Below are positions 14,831 through 19,368 of a DNA stretch of 19,368 bases, one piece after another. Source of the stretch: DASZIT01 sp035948855 (GTDB taxonomy: Bacteria; Actinomycetota; Acidimicrobiia; Acidimicrobiales; RAAP-2). The stretch is taken from the NCBI GenBank assembly GCA_035948855.1, contig DASZIT010000002.1, positions 1-19,368 on the forward strand, in the 5' to 3' direction. Position 1 is the stretch's first letter; every line of letters begins with the position of its first letter. Below the pieces are notes generated by a model. It ran no database searches and was not told the origin of the DNA. It worked only from the letters and a program-made list of their open reading frames with translations. The position numbers and the translations under genes are program-made.

Positions 14831-15304
14831 CTAGGACCCAGGCTGCTTGGGGGCGGTGGTCTTGGTCAGGAGCCCGACCTCCCGCCGAAAATCGTCGACA
14901 CCCTCGAATCCCTTGTACACGCTGGCGAACCGGAGATAGGCCACCTCGTCGACCACCCGGAGCCGTTCGAGCACGGCCAGACCGATCTGCTGGGTGGTGG
15001 GCACGGTGCCGTCATCCCGCAGGGTGTCCTCCACCGCCTGCGCCAGCTCCTCGAGCTGTTTCTCTGACACCGGGCGGTTTTTGGTGGCCGCCCGCAGCCC
15101 GTCGACCACCTTCATCCGGTCGAAAGGGGCCCGGAGCCCGGAGCGCTTGACGACCATCATCGGCACTTCGTCGATCCTCTCGAACGTCGTGTACCGATGG
15201 CCACACCCGTTGCACTCCCGCCGGCGCCGGGTGGCAGTGCCGTCTTCCGCCAGACGGGAATCGATGACGCGATCATCGTCAGCCAGGCACCAGGGACAGA
15301 GCAC
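14831..15304 (-). CDS. nrdR: NrdR, ribonucleotide reductase repressor
   Basis: Transcriptional repressor of ribonucleotide reductase genes, 157 aa, full length. The N-terminal zinc ribbon uses CPWC (C3, C6) and CNGC (C31, C34), with VIDSR and the basic RRRREC stretch between them for DNA binding. An ATP-cone domain follows (about 49-139: VVKRSGLRAPFDRMKVVDGL onward) that senses ATP/dATP. The start is GTG 15304. No ribonucleotide reductase gene is in the window. Placement next to a LysM gene and lexA matches the mycobacterial order (Rv2718c-Rv2719c-lexA). A 69-nt gap separates it from the LysM gene upstream; I saw no clear promoter there, so co-transcription from the LexA-controlled promoter is plausible. 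Confidence 0.95.
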   Translation of the reverse strand: MLCPWCLADDDRVIDSRLAEDGTATRRRRECNGCGHRYTTFERIDEVPMMVVKRSGLRAPFDRMKVVDGLRAATKNRPVSEKQLEELAQAVEDTLRDDGTVPTTQQIGLAVLERLRVVDEVAYLRFASVYKGFEGVDDFRREVGLLTKTTAPKQPGS

Positions 15305-15373
15305 CCACCGAGAATAGTGCTGCGATCAAGCGTCACGGGCGAGCTCACCGAGGCAAACGCCCTGGGAATCGCG

Positions 15374-15859
15374 TCAGGGAACCGTGATGCTCTCGCCGGG
15401 CTCCACGGTGTAGGACCCGGTCTGCGAGGCCAGCGTGGCCACCAGGGGCCGGGGGTCGGCGGAGGGATCCACCGCCGACGCGATCGACCAGAGGGTGTCG
15501 CCGGGCTGCACGGTGTACTCGACGGGGTGGGTGATCCCCGCCAGGGCAGGACCGGAGGTGTGGGAGTGACCTCCGGCCCCGCCCAGCGGAAGAGCAAGCC
15601 CGACCACCGCCAGGCCGGAGACCGCCAGCAGGGTGCGGCGGAGCCTGACCGCGGCCGACGGGCGACGACGGGTCCGGCGCAGCCGCACCGGCTCGGGGAC
15701 CAGCGCCAGCACCGGGGCCCCGCTGACGGCGTCCGGGCCCTCGGCAGCGATCCCCGGCCGGCGACAGCGGCCGCCATCCACAAGTTGGAGGGCGGCACCG
15801 CTTCGGACCCGGCCACCGTCGACCCGGGCCAGCGTCGACGGGAACGAGAGGGCGGCCAC
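15374..15859 (-). CDS. LysM membrane protein, likely SOS division inhibitor
   Basis: A 161-aa protein beside and divergent from lexA. Layout: an Arg-rich cytoplasmic N-terminus (1-75), one membrane helix (about 76-93), a short Gly/His/Ser linker, then a single C-terminal LysM peptidoglycan-binding domain (about 113-161: VEYTVQPGDTLWSIA to VEPGESITVP). This matches SOS-induced division inhibitors: YneA of Bacillus and Rv2719c of Mycobacterium tuberculosis, the latter also next to lexA and nrdR. No hydrolase domain is seen. I place the start at GTG 15859 with an AGGGGG site about 8 nt upstream; the frame stays open to an ATG at 15940, but that would run through a LexA box. The division-inhibitor role is inferred from architecture and context. 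Confidence 0.8.
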   Translation of the reverse strand: MAALSFPSTLARVDGGRVRSGAALQLVDGGRCRRPGIAAEGPDAVSGAPVLALVPEPVRLRRTRRRPSAAVRLRRTLLAVSGLAVVGLALPLGGAGGHSHTSGPALAGITHPVEYTVQPGDTLWSIASAVDPSADPRPLVATLASQTGSYTVEPGESITVP

Positions 15860-15905
15860 TATCGTTTCCCCCTGGTCAGGAGCTGGTGGGCCGGTTGTCC
15901 GCCCC

Positions 15906-15921
15906 TCGAACGTCTGTTCGT
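15906..15921. promoter_or_regulatory. LexA box 1
   Basis: TCGAACGTCTGTTCGT holds a perfect GAAC-N4-GTTC core and 15 of 16 palindromic ends. It lies 47 nt upstream of the LysM gene start, downstream of that gene's predicted -10. Confidence 0.9.
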
Positions 15922-15930
15922 CATGGACCC

Positions 15931-15960
15931 ATCGAATCACGAACGTCTGTTCGGTGTCAA
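15931..15960 (-). promoter_or_regulatory. Predicted promoter of the LysM-nrdR-dinB series
   Basis: Minus-strand consensus -35 TTGACA (15960-15955), 18-nt spacer, and a weak -10 TTCGAT (15936-15931). LexA box 2 fills the spacer and box 1 follows the -10, an arrangement that would give tight repression. The -10 match is poor, so the exact start is uncertain. Confidence 0.5.
15939..15954. promoter_or_regulatory. LexA box 2
   Basis: ACGAACGTCTGTTCGG has a perfect GAAC-N4-GTTC core with the same GTCT centre as box 1, spaced 33 bp from it. It sits between the -35 and -10 of the divergent LysM promoter. Confidence 0.9.
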
Positions 15961-15968
15961 GCCATTTG

Positions 15969-15984
15969 TCGAACGGATGTTTGC
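15969..15984. promoter_or_regulatory. LexA box 3 (one imperfect half)
   Basis: TCGAACGGATGTTTGC matches GAAC-N4-GTTC except for the last core base. It is 30 bp from box 2 and overlaps the predicted lexA -35. Confidence 0.7.
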
Positions 15985-16009
15985 TTTCCCGACCCCCCTG
16001 GGCTACCTT
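15980..16009 (+). promoter_or_regulatory. Predicted lexA promoter
   Basis: Possible -35 TTTGCT (15980-15985), 18-nt spacer, -10 TACCTT (16004-16009). LexA box 3 overlaps the -35 and box 4 falls just past the -10, near the expected start of transcription, consistent with autorepression of lexA. Confidence 0.45.
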
Positions 16010-16012
16010 TTC

Positions 16013-16028
16013 ACAAACAGATGTTCGC
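16013..16028. promoter_or_regulatory. LexA box 4 (one imperfect half)
   Basis: ACAAACAGATGTTCGC has a good right half (GTTC) and a left half AAAC, differing by one base from GAAC. It is 44 bp from box 3 and 68 bp before the lexA GTG. Confidence 0.65.
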
Positions 16029-16095
16029 CGCTCCCCCGACGGGTAGCGCCGTGCCGGACAAACCGGAGCGTGCGAACCAACGAGCAGGGGGAACC

Positions 16096-16725
16096 GTGGC
16101 CCAGGTACTCAGCATCAAGCGCAAGCAGATACTGGACTGTATTTCCGAGTCACTCCGGGACCGCGGCTACCCACCCTCCGTTCGGGAGATCGGTGAGTCG
16201 GTGGGCCTGGCCTCGTCGTCGACCGTCCACGCCCACCTGGCGGTGCTGCAGCGGGAGGGCTATCTGCGACGGGATCCGACCAAGCCCCGGGCCATCGAGG
16301 TGCGGTTCGACCCGTCGTCCAAGGTGGTCATGGACTCGCGTCCGATTCGCCACGTGCCGCTGGTCGGTGACGTGGCCGCCGGCACCGGGGTGCTGGCCCA
16401 GGAGAACATCGAGGAGCTGTACCCGCTCCCCGAGGACTTCACCGGGACCGGATCGCTGTTCATGGTCAAGGTCCGGGGCGACTCCATGATCGACGACGGC
16501 ATCGTCGACGGGGACTTCGTGGTGGTGCGCCAGCAGCCCGAAGCCGAGCGGAACGAGATCGTGGTGGCCGGGATACCTGACGAGGAGGCCACGGTGAAGC
16601 GGTTCTCCACCCGCGACGGGAAGGTGGTCCTCACCCCGTCCAACCCGCACATGGAGCCCATGGAGTTCGAGCCCGACCAGGTGACCGTCTACGGGAAGGT
16701 GGTCACCGTCCTCCGTCGGCTGTAG
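16096..16725 (+). CDS. lexA: LexA, SOS-response repressor and autoprotease
   Basis: Repressor of the DNA-damage regulon, cleaved when RecA filaments stimulate its own protease. The 209-aa protein has an N-terminal winged helix (about 1-70: SIKRKQILDCISESLRDRGYPPSVREI, then SSSTVHAHLAVLQREGYL) and a C-terminal S24 peptidase fold. The cleavage site is Ala95-Gly96 in GDVAAGTGVLA; the catalytic pair is Ser130 in VRGDSMIDDG and Lys168 in EATVKRF. GTG 16096 follows an AGGGGG site at about 5 nt and gives the usual family start; upstream in-frame starts would extend into the LexA boxes. It is the only plus-strand gene, divergent from the LysM gene and convergent with the aldo/keto reductase 9 nt away. 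Confidence 0.97.
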   Translation: MAQVLSIKRKQILDCISESLRDRGYPPSVREIGESVGLASSSTVHAHLAVLQREGYLRRDPTKPRAIEVRFDPSSKVVMDSRPIRHVPLVGDVAAGTGVLAQENIEELYPLPEDFTGTGSLFMVKVRGDSMIDDGIVDGDFVVVRQQPEAERNEIVVAGIPDEEATVKRFSTRDGKVVLTPSNPHMEPMEFEPDQVTVYGKVVTVLRRL

Positions 16726-16731
16726 GCCGAC
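16715..16731. terminator. Hairpin between convergent lexA and reductase genes
   Basis: GTCGGC-TGTAG-GCCGAC, a perfect 6-bp stem with a 5-nt loop, spans the lexA stop codon (TAG 16723-16725) and fills the 9-nt gap to the convergent gene. It could act on both transcripts. It lacks a T-run in either direction, as is common for actinobacterial terminators. Confidence 0.45.
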
Positions 16732-16734
16732 ACC

Positions 16735-17736
16735 TCACCGGTTCGGACTGGCCGGAGCAATCGCGCTCATATCCGGGTAGCGGTCTCCCGACACCGCACC
16801 GGCCGGGAACACCTCTTCGATGGCGGCGAGGTCGGAGGCCGTCAGTTCGACCTCGAGTGCCGCCACATTCTCGGCCAAATAGGTGCGCCGCTTGGTCCCG
16901 GGGATCGGCACCACATCGTCACCCCGGGACAGCACCCAGGCCAGCGCCAGCTGTCCAGGAGTGCAGCCCTTGGCGTCGGCCAGGGAACGAACCCTATCGA
17001 CCAACGCGATGTTCTGGTCGAAGCTCTCCCCTCGGAACCGGGGGAGGAACTTCCGGAAGTCGCCTTCGGGGAAGTTATCGGGAGTGGCGATCTGTCCGGT
17101 GAGGAAGCCGCGGCCCAGCGGGCTGTAGGCAACGATGCCGATGCCGAGGCTCCGGGCGGTGCCGATGACGGTGTCCTCGACGTCGCGACTCCAGAGCGAC
17201 CACTCGCTCTGGAGGGCGGCGATCGGGTGGACGGCGCTGGCCCGTCGCAGGGTGTCCGCGGAGGCTTCGGACAAGCCGAGGTAGCGCACCTTCCCCTCCG
17301 CCACCAGTTCGGCCATCGCCCCCACCGTCTCCTCGATCGGGACCCCGGTATCGGTGCGGTGCTGGTAGTAGAGATCGATGTGCTCCACCCCCAACCGCGC
17401 CAGGGAGGCGTCGCAGGCCTGGTGGACGTAGGCAGCATCCCCCCGGATGGACCGGACGGTGGGATCGGAGGTCCGCACGATCCCGAACTTGGTGGCCAGG
17501 ACCACCTCGTCGCGTCGCGTGCCGATGGCCCGGCCCACCAACTGCTCGTTGGTGAAGGGCCCGTACATGTCGGCGGTGTCGAGCAGGGTCACCCCCAGGT
17601 CGAGGGCGGCATGGATGGTGGCGATCGATTCTTTTTCGTCGCCGGCCCCGTAGAACTCGGACATGCCCATGCAGCCGAGACCCTCGGCGGACACCACCAG
17701 TCTGTCGGTGCCCAATGTGCGCGTCGAGAGTGCCAT
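16735..17736 (-). CDS. Aldo/keto reductase
   Basis: NADPH-dependent aldo/keto reductase of the TIM-barrel family, 333 aa, of the AKR11/AKR13-like group. The catalytic tetrad is complete: Asp53 and Tyr58 in LLDTADMYG, Lys83 in ATKFG, and His126 in DLYYQHR. The NADPH-binding C-terminal part is seen in IPGTKRRTYLAENV. It opens with RTLGTDRLVVSAEGLGCMGMS, as in relatives annotated as broad-range aldehyde or methylglyoxal reductases. Substrate cannot be inferred. It lies 9 nt downstream of the TIGR03086-family gene and is probably co-transcribed with it. A role in detoxifying reactive carbonyls is possible but unproven. Confidence 0.92.
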   Translation of the reverse strand: MALSTRTLGTDRLVVSAEGLGCMGMSEFYGAGDEKESIATIHAALDLGVTLLDTADMYGPFTNEQLVGRAIGTRRDEVVLATKFGIVRTSDPTVRSIRGDAAYVHQACDASLARLGVEHIDLYYQHRTDTGVPIEETVGAMAELVAEGKVRYLGLSEASADTLRRASAVHPIAALQSEWSLWSRDVEDTVIGTARSLGIGIVAYSPLGRGFLTGQIATPDNFPEGDFRKFLPRFRGESFDQNIALVDRVRSLADAKGCTPGQLALAWVLSRGDDVVPIPGTKRRTYLAENVAALEVELTASDLAAIEEVFPAGAVSGDRYPDMSAIAPASPNR

Positions 17737-17745
17737 GGACCGAAC

Positions 17746-18330
17746 CTACCCGGTCGGCGACTCCGCCCATTTCGGGTCGCGACCGAGGAAGCCGATCAGC
17801 TGCTCGATGGCGGGAGCATCGTCGGCCACCGGGACCACCGCCCCGAAGGCCATGCCCTCTCCCTGGTACTCCGGCGGGAGGGTGGCTTTGGCCCGGGCCA
17901 GGACCTCGGCCGCCTCGGCTTCGGAGTACGGGCTCGGCTGGCCGGTGGCCGAGGCCAGGTCCCATCCGTGGGCCAGGTACTCCATCACCGTCATGTTGAA
18001 GACCATCGCCGCCGGCATCATCGAGCCGCCGGAGATCTGCACCTCGCGGTCGAAGCCGAACTCCTTCCACCCGGCCACCACGCTGGCCGCGAGTCGGGCG
18101 AACTCGTCAGCCGCATCCGGGCCGCAGACGTAGGCCGACGGATCGCCCTCGAAGGTGCGCCCGTTGCAGCCCGCCTCGAACACCTGGACCCATCCGACAA
18201 TGTGGTTCATGAGTTGCTGGACGGTGTAGTCGTCACACGGTGTCGTCGACGTCAATCGCGGTTGGTCGACGTTGGCCACCACCTTGCCGGTCTTGGTCAA
18301 CACGCCCTCGAGCAGTTCGATCTGATCCAT
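17746..18330 (-). CDS. TIGR03086 / mycothiol-isomerase-fold (DinB_2-like) protein
   Basis: A 194-aa four-helix metal-binding protein of the TIGR03086 group, related to mycothiol-dependent maleylpyruvate isomerase and the DinB/YfiT helical family (unrelated to Pol IV DinB). Visible marks: the STTPCDDYTVQQLMNHIVGW segment (28-47) with His43, and EYLAHGWDLASATGQ (117-131) with His121, expected metal ligands. Members are thiol-dependent enzymes or of unknown role, abundant in actinobacteria that use mycothiol. ATG 18330 matches the usual family start MDQIELLEGV. Its upstream region (18331-18561) contains the inverted-repeat element at 18416-18497. The next gene, the aldo/keto reductase, follows at 9 nt. 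Confidence 0.82.
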   Translation of the reverse strand: MDQIELLEGVLTKTGKVVANVDQPRLTSTTPCDDYTVQQLMNHIVGWVQVFEAGCNGRTFEGDPSAYVCGPDAADEFARLAASVVAGWKEFGFDREVQISGGSMMPAAMVFNMTVMEYLAHGWDLASATGQPSPYSEAEAAEVLARAKATLPPEYQGEGMAFGAVVPVADDAPAIEQLIGFLGRDPKWAESPTG

Positions 18331-18415
18331 GCGGCCGACCCTACCCCGTGGCCACCGATCGTTCCGGCGGGCTGTCGACGCGGGGAGAACGACTCCAGCG
18401 ACAGCGGCGCGAAAT

Positions 18416-18497
18416 GGGGAAGGCACCTCGCCTAGTTCTCAGGGAACGTTTTTAAAGTCACACGCCCAGGGCGTGGACAGAAGGAGGTACCTTCCCC
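18416..18497 (-). ncRNA. Candidate structured RNA or small inverted-repeat element
   Basis: GGGGAAGGCACCTC (18416-18429) pairs with GAGGTACCTTCCCC (18484-18497), 13 of 14 pairs; the odd pair is a G-U wobble in the minus-strand transcript. Inside are two hairpins: 18435-18447 (5 bp, loop CAG on the plus strand) and 18457-18478 (9 bp with one bulged A, loop CAG at 18467-18469). The whole would fold as a three-way junction. It lies 86 nt upstream of the TIGR03086-family start and 64 nt past dapE. It has no tRNA T-arm and no T-run terminator. A short mobile element is possible, but I see no target-site duplication. Confidence 0.4.
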
Positions 18498-18561
18498 ACC
18501 CACTACTCCAGCCTGCCCGCCAGCCAACGTCAAGTGGACGTGACCGGACCCGCGGCCCGAC

Positions 18562-19368
18562 CTATGAACCGCTGGTCAGCACTGTCTCGAGCACCGAGGC
18601 GGCGTGATCGAGCTCTTCCAGGCTCACGTGCTCGCCGGGGGTGTGGGCCAGCAACGGGTCGCCGGGCCCGAAGTTGGTGGCCGGGACCCCGTGCCGGGCA
18701 AAGGAGGCCACGTCGGTCCATCCGACCTTGGCCCGCGGCGGGGAGCCGGTGGCGGACACCAACCGCGAGAGATGCGGGTCGCCGAGGGACGGCGGGGCGC
18801 CGGCCACCGCCTCCATCACCTCCCACGAGTCTCCCGGCTCCAGGGTCTCCTCGAGCGCCGCCCGCACCGACGCCGCGGCCTCGGCGGCGTCCCGGGCGGG
18901 GGCGAATCGGTGATTGATCATCACCACCGCCAGGTCGGGGACCACGTTGTTGGCCACCCCGCCTTCGACCAGCACCGCTTGGAGTTGCTCGGCGTATTCG
19001 CAGCCGTCGATCACCACCCGCCGGCTCGGGTAGGCGGCGATGGCGTCGAGCACCGGACCCAGCCGGTGGATGGCGTTCCGGCCCGCGAAGGGTCGGGCGG
19101 TGTGGGCTCGGGCCCCGGCCAACGCCACCCGGATCCGCATGGTCCCCTGGCAGCCTGCCTCCACCACCCCGCCGGTGGGCTCGCCGAGGATGGCGGCGTC
19201 GGCGGCCAGGAGATCCGGGCGCTGTTCCCACAATTGCTCCAGGCCGCTGTCGCGGCGGGCGACCTCTTCACAGGCGTAGAAGCACCAGGTCACATCCACC
19301 GCCGGCTCGGGGATGGTCCCGGCCAGGTGGAGGAAGGTGGCCAACCCCCCTTTCATGTCCGCCGCTCC
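18562..19368 (-). CDS. dapE: DapE, succinyl-diaminopimelate desuccinylase (N-terminus outside window)
   Basis: M20 zinc peptidase-family enzyme that hydrolyses N-succinyl-LL-diaminopimelate in lysine and meso-DAP synthesis. The window holds 268 codons; the start is beyond 19368. The first readable residues are GAADMKGG, the conserved zinc-ligand segment of DapE. Next come the catalytic glutamates in CFYACEEVARR, the LGEPTGGVVEAGCQGTMR strand, AHTARPFAGRNAIHRL of the dimerisation domain, KVGWTDVASFA, and the last zinc histidine in LLAHTPGEHVSLEEL. This layout resembles the actinobacterial DapE branch rather than ArgE or carboxypeptidase G2. It supplies precursor for the meso-DAP peptidoglycan implied by the MurE motif. 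Confidence 0.88.
   Translation of the reverse strand, partial: GAADMKGGLATFLHLAGTIPEPAVDVTWCFYACEEVARRDSGLEQLWEQRPDLLAADAAILGEPTGGVVEAGCQGTMRIRVALAGARAHTARPFAGRNAIHRLGPVLDAIAAYPSRRVVIDGCEYAEQLQAVLVEGGVANNVVPDLAVVMINHRFAPARDAAEAAASVRAALEETLEPGDSWEVMEAVAGAPPSLGDPHLSRLVSATGSPPRAKVGWTDVASFARHGVPATNFGPGDPLLAHTPGEHVSLEELDHAASVLETVLTSGS

Noticed and set aside
15860..15940. Upstream ATG (15940) for the LysM gene
   Set aside because: It would place LexA box 1 within the coding sequence and has no good ribosome-binding site; GTG 15859 has AGGGGG at a suitable distance.
15886..16095. Longer N-terminus for lexA
   Set aside because: It would run through LexA boxes 1-4 and the promoter; LexA similarity begins just after GTG 16096.
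18416..18500. tRNA reading of the inverted-repeat element
   Set aside because: The GGGGAAG/CTTCCCC ends look like an acceptor stem, but there is no TTCGA T-arm, no D-arm and no encoded CCA.
1..19368. CRISPR array, prophage, intact insertion sequence, toxin-antitoxin or defence island
   Set aside because: No regularly spaced repeats, transposase, integrase or known defence-gene set is visible. The HNH gene stands alone without a methyltransferase or partner.

Overview
The window is very GC-rich and almost entirely coding, with nearly every gene on the minus strand and only lexA on the plus strand. The gene content points to a high-GC actinobacterium: a dcw (division and cell wall) cluster headed by mraZ, a meso-diaminopimelate type MurE, Actinobacteria-type LexA boxes (GAAC-N4-GTTC), the lexA / LysM gene / nrdR neighbourhood known from mycobacteria, a DUF3040 membrane protein, a TIGR03086/mycothiol-type protein and a small Trp-rich protein of actinobacterial type. 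A deep branch such as Acidimicrobiia is my guess; the sequence alone does not prove it.

Region 1 (1-8400) is a dcw operon read right to left: mraZ, a 365-nt leader-like spacer, rsmH, an ftsL-like gene, ftsI, murE, mraY, ftsW and the 5' part of murG. Most junctions overlap by 1-4 nt, so translation is probably coupled. murF (usually between murE and mraY) and murD (usually between mraY and ftsW) are both absent. The mraZ promoter is readable (TTGACT, 17 nt, TAAAGT), and its -10 lies inside a 10-bp-period repeat resembling the MraZ operator.

Region 2 (8401-12626) holds smaller housekeeping genes: a 3-hydroxyisobutyrate dehydrogenase-like enzyme, a lipoate-ligase-like protein, an HNH nuclease, a small conserved unknown protein, a ROK sugar kinase and a DUF3040 membrane protein. 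The last five run as a tight minus-strand series.

Region 3 (12779-16725) is an SOS module. lexA (+) diverges from a minus-strand series: a LysM membrane protein (like YneA / Rv2719c division inhibitors), nrdR, a PIG-L deacetylase and dinB (Pol IV). Four LexA-box-like sites about 3, 3 and 4 helical turns apart fill the divergent promoter. The layout suggests that division arrest, control of nucleotide reduction and translesion synthesis share one LexA-controlled region.

Region 4 (16735-19368) has an aldo/keto reductase following a TIGR03086-family protein, and the 3' two-thirds or so of dapE. Between the last two lies a compact inverted-repeat element (18416-18497) that folds as a long stem enclosing two hairpins. 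It is the best candidate here for an undescribed RNA or a small mobile element. I saw no rRNA, tRNA, CRISPR array, intact insertion sequence or prophage.
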